From positions 310,001-374,000 of the forward strand of contig BROI01000026.1 of the NCBI GenBank assembly GCA_027923505.1: a DNA stretch of 64,000 nt. Direction: 5' to 3'. This document shows, piece after piece, positions 41,901 to 54,300 of the stretch. Position numbers and translations under genes: made by a program. Within the stretch, counting starts at the first letter, position 1. Every line of letters starts with the position of its first letter. Source of the stretch: Mayamaea pseudoterrestris (lineage: Eukaryota > Bacillariophyta > Bacillariophyceae > Sellaphorales > Sellaphoraceae). The notes under the pieces are model-generated. The model saw only the letters and a list, made by a program, of their open reading frames with translations, searched no databases and was not told where the DNA came from.

Positions 41901-44400
41901 AGTACGTCAAGTTCGTCGCCAGTGCGTGTTGGCGTGTGACGATTGCGGTGCGTGATGCCGTCATCGTCGAATCGTTCGTCGAAAAATCCATAATCGTGAT
42001 CGCGTTCATCGAAATCGTCGTGCGCGTGCTCGACATCGTAAACAGTCGGGTCCCACGGCACATCCGACGTCATTATGACGGTCGGATACTTATCCAAATC
42101 ATCGAACGTGGGTTTCGTCACGTCCAAGTACACCAGGCCGTCGCGAATCGCCAATGGCAAAACGTAGCCTCCAATGTTCGTCGTAATTCGTTGCGTTCCG
42201 CCAAACATGGTCGGAATATCGTCGACGCGATGTCCCATTGCGCGCAATTGATTCGGGCAATGAATCGTCGGTCCGTCTCGCTTTAAAGCATACTGGTGAC
42301 ACAAAAGCAGAATGGTTTCGCCACTAAGGGTCTTTGCCAGTCCAGCTGCAGTGCCAATCTTGAGAGCTGGGACAATATGATCGTCAATACCAGTCACATC
42401 CACCTCGGCGTTCGTTTCCGAAACGACGAGCATGTCTCCTCCGCATAAGCCTCCGTTTGCGCCGCTGTCGATGAGCGCACCTTCGTTGATCCGCTCGTAG
42501 TGTGCGCGATTGACGCGCATACGACGATGCATGTTGAAGCTGAATGTACCTCGTCCGGTGTTATCAGTCGTCAACGATCCTGTCACTTGCTGAGTTGTAG
42601 TACTCGCATTATTCGCTTGCAGAACCGATCGTGCAGCCGTTTGGACTGACATTCCACTATTGCCTGGCTGAATATTAATCGTGCCAGGAACGCTTGCGTG
42701 ATCGTTCGCTACAGATTCCGTCGCGTGACGCTCTTGATGCGCCGCGTTGACTTGCGTCTGCGTCGTAGCCGTGCCTCGTTGGTTGCGCGGTCGCCATCCG
42801 TTTTCGGGTGTCTTGGGCGCCGTCGCACGCTTGTCCTTCAACTGCTTTCGCTGATCGAACTTCATCTCCAACCAGACTTCATCCTTCACGCTCGCGTGAG
42901 GTTTCTTCATGATCGCTGCAAATCGTTCCGCCGATAAGCCGCTTGGAGTCGCGCCGCCATTGCCGCCGCCGCCTCCTTTCGTTCCACTAGACTGCGCTTG
43001 ATTGATTGTGCGCTTAGTCTTCGTCGTCGATGGGTGCTTCTTGTCATACTTGATGCAGCACTCTTCTAAGTGCGCGTACAACTGCGCGAAATTGTCTTCC
43101 GAGTCGTGTTGCCCCATGTGTTTCTTGATGGCAATCATTCCGTCAAAACCTGCTAGCGAGGCGCTGAATCCAGTGTGCTCAGAGAAAGCGTCGCGTAGCA
43201 TGTCGTATCGTTGTAAACCTGTCAGAGCTTCTGCGTCCATTTCGAGCAGCCAGATGACTTTCTTGTAGAACAGTGCGAGAAATTCGATCGTCGGCCTTGA
43301 CCACTTCTCGGTCAGCCGCATTCCCTGCAGTTCCGTTCGCGCGCGTTCCTTCTCGATGTGAGCAGTAGCGCCTTCTTCGTATCGCGTTCGCAATCGTTGG
43401 TAGACTTCGCGTCCGTCCATCGTCTTCTTGAACTGCTGTACTGCGAGTGATGCAGACGGAGTTCGACAGTGCGTGAGAAAGATTCTGTATACAAACACAT
43501 TCTTCTTTGCATACGCCTTCTGTTCCTTCGGTCCCTTTTCCTTTGGGTCATAATCGTCGTCAAAGACTTCGTGGAAGTCGTGCAATGTAGCGATGACTTT
43601 CAACTCGGAAATCCACTGTTTCCACGAGGAATCCAGCTTCATTTCTTTACAATCCTTCGCCGAGAACTTGATAGACTTCGTAAATTGGTCTGAATACTTC
43701 TCGTCGTCTTCGTCGTCGCCGAGGTCCAATACGGATGTCGGTGACTGCTTCGTGTCCACGTCCACGCTCGTCGGTGGCACCTTGTCGGCCGAGTCGGGTT
43801 TCGACTCGTCGCCTTCGTTCGTTAGCGTGGAGTCCTTGGATTCGTCCTTCTTGGATTCCGTTTTGCTTTCTTTTGCTGGAGGTTTCGCTCCGCTTCCGCT
43901 GCCCACGCTCGCAATGTTGCGCGCTTGGACTCGTTCCTTCGCTCGTGCTGTGACGAACGTCGCCAGTGTTTCGGTGGTCAGTTGCGACCATATCTTGATG
44001 TCCGGCGACTCTTGCGCCAAATACCATTCGATCGCGTTCGTGATCGTGCGTTGTTTCATCTTCGTTAGCGAGTGTTCGCTCGTTTCCTGCGTGACATTGT
44101 CGCCATCGTCAGTCGTCGTCGTTGTCGTCGTCGTGACGTTCCACTTCGTCGCGAAATCGTCGTACTCCATCTCGATCAATTGCGTAAGCGATTCTACTCC
44201 GAGTTCGTCGAATAACTCCTTGAACTGAGGATCTTGGAAAACGCCTACGTTCTCTTCGTAAACATGCGCAAAAGCCGCGTCTTTCTGCGCGCGAGTTTCC
44301 GCCATCGTTGTCGTCGTGACAATGTTCTTGCTATCACCTGCGGAACTTTCCGGGCCAAGAACCAACGTGCGTCCACGTTACTTCGTAAATCAATAGTACT
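38954..44400 (-). mobile_element. Ty1/copia-type LTR retrotransposon (CoDi-like), broken
   Basis: Retroelement fossil on the minus strand. Parts in order from its 5' end: a gag-like region without a clear zinc knuckle; an aspartic protease (DSGANGG); an integrase with the DDE-type core (SDNAKSETGKAVRDLCRMYN); and a reverse transcriptase with RKARLVAGGH and the YVDDLA active-site box, followed by RNase H-side sequence. Protease-integrase-RT order identifies the copia superfamily; resemblance to the CoDi elements of diatoms is by memory of the family. It is broken, with roughly two or three disruptions and probably a shortened 3' end, yet most of the coding is open, so it is likely fairly young. 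No long terminal repeats were found by eye, and both end coordinates are approximate. It lies at the border between genes and satellites. Confidence 0.85.
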
Positions 44401-44944
44401 CTTCGTCGATAAAGTCTCTATGCCGAGGCAATGAGTCTCAAGACAGTGTTAATCTTGTAACTTGTAAATCAAATCGTTGCACCTTTCGCTTGTAGCTGTC
44501 CTTGGATGGCCAATCCAAGCTTGCAGTTGCTACAATACGAGAGACGAATAAATCGCTTTCTTAACTCTTCAAGCTTAGTAAGTCTGCTTGTTTCTACTCT
44601 ATATCGCACTAGTTTCAGCAATATGCTCGTTGAATCGCTTCGAAGCCGTCGCTGCCACGCATCACGCGATCGTGAGGCTGTGGTGAGCCGCGAGTGCCGC
44701 TGTGTCACCCTATCGGACATTCGGTGTGACTTGCCCGATTTTCGCTGTTTTCGTTCGCATCCTGCAAGACGTGCCGACTCGTCTCACGTTCGCCGTCTGA
44801 TTTTCTTCCACCATGATGAGACACCCTTAGCGTTTGTTACTGCTGCTATCACCATTGACTCTAATATCATCTGCAAACATCTAACAGGCTCCCTTACTTG
44901 GAATTGGTTCTACGTAGTCTATTTCCCATCCGCAACAAGGAAAT
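44401..44944. other. Spacer between the copia element and the satellite block
   Basis: About 540 bp with no convincing gene; open frames on both strands here are short and Arg/Ser-rich by composition. It may hold the 5' non-coding end of the retroelement. The satellite-like sequence starts near 44945. Confidence 0.4.
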
Positions 44945-45590
44945 CATTTGATTTGGGCATACACATGGCTCTGGGTATGGGCGTTTGAAAATTTCGGCAT
45001 CTGCTGGCTGAGACTGGTGACAAGTTGTCACCAATCACATTGCCATCTACTGAGCCACAAGCCAGTCAAATTTTCTTGTAGCGCACCTGAAATAAGGATG
45101 TTAGCACCATTCTAGCTTGATTTGGGCATACACGTGGCTCTACGTATGGGCATTTGAAAATATTGGTATCTGCCGGCTGAGACTGGTGACAAGTTATCAC
45201 CAGTCACATTGCAGACAACCAAGGGACCATCCAGTCAAGTTTTCTTGTAGCCCACCTGAATTAAGGATGTTAGCACCATTCTGGCTTGATTTGGTAATAC
45301 ACGTGGCTCTTGGTGTGGGTTTTTGAAAATAACGGCATCTGCGAGACTGGTGACAAGTTGTCACCAATCACATTGCAAACAAGCCAGTCAAATTTTCTTG
45401 TAGCGCACCTGAAATAAGGATGTTAGCACCATTCTAGCTTGATTTGGGCATACACGTGGCTCTAGGTATGGGCATTTGAAAATAACGGCATCTGTTGGCT
45501 GAGAAGTCAGAGACCATCCAGTCAAAGTTTCTTGTAGCGCACCTGAAAAAGGGAGCACCATTCTGGCCCCTAGATGGGCATTCAATGGAT
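44945..45590 (-). repeat. Diverged inverted copies of the 169-bp satellite (about 4)
   Basis: Copies begin near 44953, 45121, 45289 and 45443. Read on the minus strand they match the monomer of the 48.4-62.3 kb array: GGTGACAAGTTGTCACC palindrome, GGCTGAGACTGG, GGCATCTGC, TTGTAGCGCACCTGAA, AAGGATGTTAGCACCATTCT and TTTGGGCA. They are clearly more diverged than the main array and lack the second dyad (CTACAG...CTGTAG). Spacing is 168, 168 and about 154 bp. They look like an older, opposite-facing piece of the same satellite. Confidence 0.88.
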
Positions 45591-45918
45591 TGCACCAATG
45601 ACTGCATGACCACTGAGCCACCGCAGAAATTTCCTTGTAGCCACCAAACCCTTGTCCAATATGGGCATTTAATTAAGGTGGTGAAGACCCCAATCACTGC
45701 CATGGCATCCAAGTAGCTCAGTGACAGTGAGATCACTGACAAACCTTCTTGAGCGCCAGTTGAAGGCCATCTGCCTAGAAGGCGCCACTGGTGCACCAAT
45801 GGAGCATCAATGAGCACCTGCATGGCCAAACTCCTTGTTCCCATATGTTGCATTTAGTGTGGGAAACCCCGGCCATGGCACCAAGTAGTGGCGATGGTGA
45901 GAAGGAACATACATGATC
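45591..45918. repeat. Heavily decayed satellite-like sequence
   Basis: About 330 bp with scattered satellite words (TGGGCATT, TTTCCTTGTAGC, GGTGCACCAATGGAGCATC) but no clean unit. GCCTAGAAGGCGCCACTGGTGCACC near 45773 recurs, slightly changed, near 45950 at the start of the 515-bp repeat. No gene seen. Confidence 0.55.
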
Positions 45919-48384
45919 TTAGTGCTATGTGGAAGCTAGCCATGTCTGCCTAGAAGGCACCACTGGTGCACCAAGGTGGGAATGCTTCACATAATGGGGA
46001 TGGCCAAAGTTCTGTGGATGCTGCCGCTGCTGCTGCGTGACATACAGTCACATGGAATACAGCATATCTACTCCTGTGTTGCCAGGAACACATGAGTTGT
46101 CCAACATTGAATGTGTCATAGAACCTCAAGTATATCATGTTGAAAGGTGGCATTGGCTAAAATGACAATATGAGCCATAGTTTGATTGGTTTGGATTCAT
46201 AGACTGTGCTGTTGTTCCATTTGGCCCATCTACTCCCACAGCTTCCCAAAACTTGAGCTTGCCAGGTTTGTTTGTCTTTCTAGGCCTCATGGATAGCTTG
46301 GCTGGTGGTGACAATGTCTATATTGATGGGGATGCTCAGCGGACCTGGTGGCGTGGTGTGGTGTGGTGACATGATACTTAGCTATGTGGAAGCTAGCATG
46401 TCTGTTCCCAAAACTTGATGGATTTGCATGACCACCAAGGTTTTAGAGTTTGATAGACCTTACCACTAGCTTGGTTAAAGGTGGCAATGTTGCAGATGAT
46501 GGGGATGACCAAAGTTCTGCTTGCGCTGCCGCTGCTGCTGTGTGACAAACAGTCCCACGGAATACAGTGTCTCTACTCCTGTTTTGCCAGGAACACATGA
46601 GTTGTCCAACATTGAATGTGTCATAGTACCTCACGTATACCTTGTTGAAAGGTGGCATTGGCTAAAATGATAATCTGAGCCATAGTTTGATTGGTTTGGA
46701 TTCATAGACTGTGCTGTTGTTCTATTTGGCCCATCTACTCCCACAGCTTTCCCAAAACTTGAGCTTGTCAGGTTTGATTGGTATTGTTGGCCTCATCAAT
46801 AGTTTGGCCAATGGTGGCAATGTTGGTAATTGATGGGGATGCCCAGCTGACCTGGTGGCATGGTGTGGTGTGGCGACGTATGGGATACGTAGCTATGTGG
46901 AAGCTAGCATATCTACTCCCAAAACTTGAAGGATTTGCATGACCGCCAAGGTTGTAGAGGTTGATTGACCTTACCAAAAGCTTTTTGAAAGGTGGGAATG
47001 CTTCACATGATGGGATGGCCATAGTTTTGCGGGTGCTGTCACCGCTGCTGTGTGACATACAGTCGCAGAAAATACAGCGTATCTACTTCAGTTTTGCCAG
47101 GAAAACATGAGTTGTCCCACATTGAATGTGTCATAGTACCTTATGTATACCTTGTCGAATGGTGGCACTGGCTAAAATGACAAACAGAGCCATAGTTTGA
47201 TTGATTTGGATTCATAGACTGCGCTGTTGTTCTATCTGGCCCATCTACTCCCATGGCTTTCCCAAAACTTGAGCTTGCCAGGTTTGTTTGGTTTTGTTGG
47301 CTTCATTGATAGTTTGGCCGATGGTGGCGATGTTGGTAATTTATGGGGATGCCCAGCGGACCTGGTGGCGTGGTGTGGTGTGATGTGGTGTGGTGTGGCG
47401 ACGTACGGGATACTTAGCTATGTGGAAGCTAGCCATCCCAAAACTTGAAGGATTTGCATGACCGCCAAGGTTGTCAATGATGATTGACCTTACCAAAAGC
47501 TTCTGAAGGGTGGGAATGCTTCACATGATGGGAATGGCCAAAGTTCTGCAAATGCTGTTGCTGCTGCTGCTGCGTGACATACAGTCACATGGAATACAGC
47601 GTATCTACTCCTGTTTTGCCAGGAACACATGAGTCGTCCAACATTGTATATGTCATAGTAGCTCAGGTTTACCTTGTCGATAGGTGGCATTGGCTAAAAT
47701 GACAAACAGAGCCATAGTTTGATTGGTTTGGATTCATGGACTGCGCTGTTGTTCTATTTGGCCCATCTACTCCCATGGCTTTCTCATAACTTGAGCTTGC
47801 CAGGTTTGATTGGTTTTGTAGACTGCATTGATAGCATGACCGATGGTGGCAGTGTTGGTAATTGATGGGGATGCCCATCGGACCTGGTGGTGTGGTGTGG
47901 TGTGGTGTGGTGTGGCGACGTACGGCATACTTAGCTATGTGGAAGCTAGCATATCGACTCCCAAAACTTGAAGGATTTGCATGACCACCAAGGTTGTAGA
48001 CGTTGAAAAAACCTTACCAAAAGCTTTTTGAAAGGTGGGAATGCTTCACATGATGGGATAGCCAAAGTTTTGCGGGTGCTGTCACTGCTGCTGCGTTACA
48101 TACAGTCACATGGAATACAGCGTATATACTCCTGTTTTGCCAGGAACACATGAGTTGTCCAACATTGTATTTGTCATAGTAGCTCACGTATACCTTGTTG
48201 AAAGGTGGCATTGGCTAAATTGACAATCAGAGCCATAGTTTGATTGGTTTGGATTCATAGACTACACTGTTGTTCTCTTTGGCCCATCTACTCCCACGGC
48301 TTTCCCAAAACTTGAGCTTGCCGGGTTTGTTTGGTTTTGTAGGCTTCATTGATAGTTTGGCCCATGATGGCTATGTTGGTAATT
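45919..48384 (+). repeat. Tandem repeat of about 515 bp, nearly 5 copies
   Basis: The landmark CTATGTGGAAGCTAGC recurs near 45919, 46377, 46890, 47413 and 47932; GGCATTGGCTAAAATGA recurs near 46148, 46652, 47163, 47685 and 48207. Period about 505-525 bp, the variation partly from a GGTGT microsatellite of changing length (for example 47371-47397 and 47888-47917). Each unit also carries TGACATACAGTCACATGGAA and CTCCTGTTTTGCCAGGAACA. The last unit is cut by the 169-bp array at about 48385. Open frames on the minus strand (65-96 codons) repeat with the unit and are not genes. Confidence 0.9.
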
Positions 48385-51300
48385 GATGGTATTTGGTGAC
48401 AACTTGCCACCAGTCTCAGCCCGCAGATGCCATGACATTCAAACCTACCTACAGAAGGCCCTGTAGGTGCCCAAATTACACCAGAATGGTGCCAACATTA
48501 TTATTCAGGCTGCGCTACAAGATGGTAGGCTTGGCTGGTGTCTCAGGGGATGGCAATGTATTTGGTGACAACTTGTCACCAGTCTCAGCCCGCAGATGCC
48601 GTGACATTCAAACGCCCCTACAGCAAGCCCTGTAGGTGCCCGAAATACACCAGAATGGTGCCAACATCCATATTCAAGCTGCGCTACAAGATGGTAGGCT
48701 TGGCTGGTGTCTCACAGGATGGCAATGTATTTGGTGACAACTTGTCACCAGTCTCAGCCCACAGATGCCGTGACATTCAAACACCCCTACAACAAGCCCT
48801 GTAGGTCTCCAAATTACACCAGAATGGTGCCAACATCATTATTCTGGCTGCGCTACAAGATGGTAGGCTTGGCTGGTGTCTCAGGGGATGGCAATGTATT
48901 TGGTGACAACTCGTCACCAGTCTCAGCCCGCGGATGCCTTGACATTCAAACGCCCCTACAGCAATCCCTGTAGGTGCCCAAATTACACCAGAATGGTGCC
49001 CACATCCTTATTCAGGCTGCGCTACAAGATGGTAGGCTTGGCTGGTGTCTCACAGGATGGCAATGTATTTGGTGACAACTTGTCACCAGTCTCAGCCCGC
49101 AGATGCCGTGACATTCAAATGCCCCTACATTAAGCCCTGTAGGTGCCCAAATTACACCAGAATGGTGCAAACATTATTATTCAGGCTGCGCTACAAGATG
49201 GTAGGCTTGGCTGGTGTCTCACAGGATGGCAATGTATTTGGTGACAACTTGTCACCAGTCTCAGCCCGCAGATGCCGTGACATTCAAATGCCCCTACATT
49301 AAGCCCTGTAGGTGCCCAAATTACACCAGAATGGTGCCAACATCATTATTCAGGCTGCGCTACATGATGGTAGGCTTGGCAAGTGTCTCAGGGGATGGCA
49401 ATGTAATTGGTGACAACTTGTCACCAGTCTCAGCCCGCAGATGCCGTGACATTCAAACGCCCCTACAGCAAGCCCTGTAGGTGCCCAAAATACACCTGAA
49501 TGGTGCCAACATCATTATTCAGGCCGCGCTACAAGATGGTAGGCTTGGCAAGTGTCTCAGGGGATGGCAATGTATTTGGTGACAACTTGTCACCAGTCTC
49601 AGCCCGCAGATGCCATGACATTCAAACGCCCCTACAGCAAGCCCTTTAGGTTCCCAAAATACACCAGAATGGTGCCAACATCATCTTTCAGGCTGTGCTA
49701 CAAGATGGTAGGCTTGGCTGGTGTCTCACGGGATGGCAATGTATTTGGTGACAACTTGTCACCAGTCTCAGCCCGCAGATGCTGTGACATTCAAACGCCC
49801 CTACATTAAGCCCTGTAGGTGTCCAAATTACACCAGAATGGTGCCAACATCATTATTCAGGCTGCGCTACAAGATGGTAGGCTTGGGAAGTGTCTCAGGG
49901 GATGGCAATGTATTTGGTGACAACTTGTCACCAGTCTCAGCCCGCAGATGCCGTGACATTCAAACGCCCCTAAAGCTAGCCCTGTAGGTGCCCAAATTAC
50001 ACCAGAATGGTGCCAACATCATTATTCAGGCTGCGCTACAAGATGGTAGGCTTGGCAAGTGTCTCAGGGGATGGCAATGTATTTGGTGACAACTTGTCAC
50101 CAGTCTCAGCCCGCAGATGCCGTGACATTCAAACGCCCCTACAGCAAGCCCTGTAGGTGCCCAAAATACACCAGAATGGTGCCAACATCATTATTCAGGC
50201 TGCGCTACAAGATGGTAGGCTTGGCTGGTGTTTCAGGGAATGGCAATGTATTTGGTGACAACTTGTCACCAGTCTCAGCCCACAGATGCCGTGACATTCA
50301 AACGCCCCTACAGCAAGCCCTGTAGGTGCCCAAAATACACCAGAATGGTGCCAACATTATTATTCAGGCTGCGCTACAAGATGGTAGGCTTGGCTGGTGT
50401 CTCAGGGGATGGCAATGTATTTGGTGACAACTTGTCCCCATTCTCAGTCCGCAGATGACATGACATTCAAACGCCCCTACAGCAAGCCCTGTAGGTGCCC
50501 AAAATACACCAGAATGGTGCCAATATCATTTTTCAGGCTGAGCTACAAATTGGTAGGCTTGGCTGGTGTCTCAGGGGATGGCAATGTATTTGGTGACAAC
50601 TTGTCACCAGTCTCAGCCCGCACATGCCGTGACATTCAAACGCCCCTACAGCAAGCCCTGTAGGTGCCCAAAAAACACCAGAATGGTGCCAACATCATCA
50701 TTCAGGCTGTGCTACAAGATGGTAGGCTTGGCTGGTGTCTCACGGGATGGCAATGTATTTGGTGACAACTTGTCACCAGTCTCAGCCCGCAGATGCCGTG
50801 ACATTCAAACGCCCCTACAGCAAGCCCTTTAGGTGCCCAAATTACACCAGAATGGTGCCAACATTATTATTCAGGCTGCGCTACAAGATGGTAGGCTTGG
50901 CTGGTGTCTCAGGGGATGGCAATGTATTTGGTGACAACTTGTCACCAGTCTCAGCCCGCAGATGCCGTGACATTCAAACGCCCCTACAGCAAGCCCTGTA
51001 GGTGCCCGAAATACACCAGAATGGTGCCAACATCCATATTCAAGCTGCGCTACAAGATGGTAGGCTTGGCTGGTGTTTCAGGGAATGGCAATGTATTTGG
51101 TGACAACTTGTCACCAGTCTCAGCCCGCAGATGCCGTGACATTCAAACGCCCCTACAGCAAGCCCTGTAGGTGCCCAAAAAACACCAGAATGGTGCCAAC
51201 ATCATCATTCAGGCTGTGCTACAAGATGGTAGGCTTGGCTGGTGTCTCACGGGATGGCAATGTATTTGGTGACAACTTGTCACCAGTCTCAGCCCGCAGA

Positions 51301-54300
51301 TGCCGTGACATTCAAACGCCCCTACAGCGAGCCCTGTAGGTGCCCAAAATACACCAGAATGGTGCCAACATCATTATTTAGGCTGCGCTACAAGATGGTA
51401 GGCTTGGCTGGTGTCTCAAGGGTTGGTAATGTATTTGGTGACAACTTGTCACCAGTCTCAGCCCGCAGATGCCGTGACATTCAAACACCCCTACAGCAAG
51501 CCCTGTAGGTGCCCAAAATACACCAGAATGGTGCCAACATCATTATTCAGGCTGCGCTACAAGATGGTAGGCTTGGCTGGTGTCTCAGGGGATGGCAATG
51601 TATTTGGTGACAACTTGTCACCAGTCTCAGCCCGCAGATGCCGTGACATTCAAACGCCCCTACAGCAAGCCCTGTAGGTGCCCAAAATACACCAGAATGG
51701 TGCCAACATCATCATTCAGGCTGCGCTACAAGATGGTAGGCCTGGCTGGTGTCTCACAGAATGGCAATGTATTTGGTGACAACTTGTCACCAGTCTCAGC
51801 CCGCTGATGCCATGACATTCAAACGCCCCTACAGCAAGCCCTGTAGGTGCCCAAAATACAATAGAATGGTGCCAACATTATTATTCAGGCTGCGCTACAA
51901 GATGGTAGGCTTGGCTGGTGTCTTTGACTGTCACCCAGCGCAATTTGGTGACAACGTCACCCTCAGCTCACAAGATGGGGCTTGGCCTCAGCGCGAGACA
52001 CTACAGCAAGCCCTGTAGGTGCCCTAATTACACAAGAATGGTACCAACATCATTATTCAGGCTGCGCTACAAGATGGTAGGCTTGGCTGGTGTCTCCAGG
52101 GATGGCAATGTATTTGGTGACAACTTGTCACCAGTCTCAGCCCGCAAATGCCATGACATTCAAACGCCCCTACAGCAAGCCCTGTAGGTGCCCAAAATAC
52201 ACCAGGAAGGTGACAACATCCTTATTCAGGCTGCGCTACAAGATGGTAGGCTTGGCGGATGCCTCAGGGGACGGCAATGTATTTGGTGACAACTTGTCAC
52301 CAGTCTCAGCCCAAAGATGCCGTGACATTCAAATGCCCCTACAGCAAGCCCTGTAGGTGCCCAAAATACACCAGAATGGTGCCAACATCATTATTACGGC
52401 TGCGCTACAAGATGGCAGGCTTGGCTGGTGTCTCACATGATGGTAATGTATTTGGTGACAAATTGTCACCAGTCTCAGCCCGCAGATGCCGTGACATTCA
52501 AACGCCCCTACAGCAAGCCCTATAGGTGCCCAAAATACACTGGAATGGTGCCAACATTATAATTTAGGCTGCGCTACAAGATGGTAGGCTTGGCTGGTGT
52601 CTCAGGGGATGGCAATGTATTTGGTGACAACTTGTCCCCATTCTCAGTCCGCAGATGACATGACATTCAAACGCCCCTACAGCAAGCCCTGTAGGTGCCC
52701 AAAATACACCAGAATGGTGCCAACATCATTATTCAGGCTGCGCTACAAGATGGTAGGCTTGGCTGGTGTCTCAGGGGATGGCAATGTAATTGGTGACAAC
52801 TTGTCACCAGTCTCAGCCCGCAAATGCCATGACATTCAAACGCCCCTACAGCAAGCCCTGTAGGTGCCCAAAATACACCAGAATGGTGCCAGCATCATTA
52901 TTCAGGCTGCGCTACAAGATGGTAGGCTTGGCTGGTGTCTCAGGGGATGGCAATGTATTTGGTGACAACTTGTCACCAGTCTCAGCCCGCAAATGCCAGG
53001 ACATTCAAACGCCCCTACAGCAAGCCCTGTAGGTGCCCAAAATACACCAGAATGGTGCCAACATCATTATTCAGGCTGCGCTACAAGATGGTAGGCTTGG
53101 CTGGTGTCTCAGGGGATGGCAAATGTATTTGGTGACAACTTGTCACCAATCTAAGCCCGCAGATGCCGTGACATTCAAACGCCCCTACAGCAAGCCCTGT
53201 AGGTGCCCAAAATACACCAGAATGGTGCCAACATCATTATTCAGGCTGCGCTACAAGATGGTAGGCTTGGCTGGTGTCTCAGGGGATGGCAATGTATTTG
53301 GTGACAACTTGTCACCAGTCTCAGCCCGCAGATGCCATGACATTCAAACGCCCCTACAGCAAGCCCTGTAGGTGCCCCAAACTACACCAGAATGGTGCCT
53401 TCACTATTGTTAAGGCTGCGCTACAAGATGGTAGGCTTGGCTGTTGTCTCATGGGGTGGCGAAAGTATTTGGTGACAACTTGTCACCAGTCTCAGCCCGC
53501 AGATGCCGTGACATTCAAACGCCCTACAGCAAGCCCTGTCACGTTACACCAGAATGGTGCCAGCATCATTATTCAGGCTGCGCTACAAGATGGTAGGCTT
53601 GGCTGGTGTCTCAGGGGATGGCAAAGTATTTGGTGACAACTTGTCACCAGTCTCAGCCCGCAGATGCCGTGACATTCAAACGCCCCTACAGCAAGCCCTG
53701 TAGGTGCCTAATTATACCAGAATGGTGCCAACATCATTATTCAGGCTGCGCTACAAATGATAGGCTTGGCTGGTGTCTCAGGGGATGGCAATGTATTTGG
53801 TGACAACTTGTCACCAGTCTCAGCCCGCAGATGCCGTGACATTCAAACGCCCCTACAGCAAGCCCTGTAGGTGCCCAAAATACACCAGAATGGTGCCAAC
53901 ATCATTATTCAGGCTGCGCTACAAGATGGTAGGCTTGGCTGGTGTCTCAGGGGATGCAATGTATTTGGTGACAACTTGTCACCAGTCTCAGCCCGCGGAT
54001 GCCGTGACATTCAAACGCTCCTACAGCAAGCCCTGTGGGGTGCCCAAAATACACCAGAATGGTGCCAACATCATTATTCAGGCTGCGCTACAAGATGGTA
54101 GGCTTGGCTGGTGTCTCAGGGGATGGCAATGTATTTGGTGACAACTTGTCACCAGTCTCAGCCCGCAGATGCCGTGACATTCAAACGCCCCTACAGCAAG
54201 CCCTGTAGGTCGCGAAATACACCAGAATGGTGCCAGCATCATTATTCAGGCTGCGCTACAAGATGGTAGGCTTGGCTGGTGTCTCAGGGGATGGCAATGT

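Noticed and set aside
38796-44944. Long terminal repeats of the copia element
   Set aside because: No matching pair of end sequences could be seen on either side.
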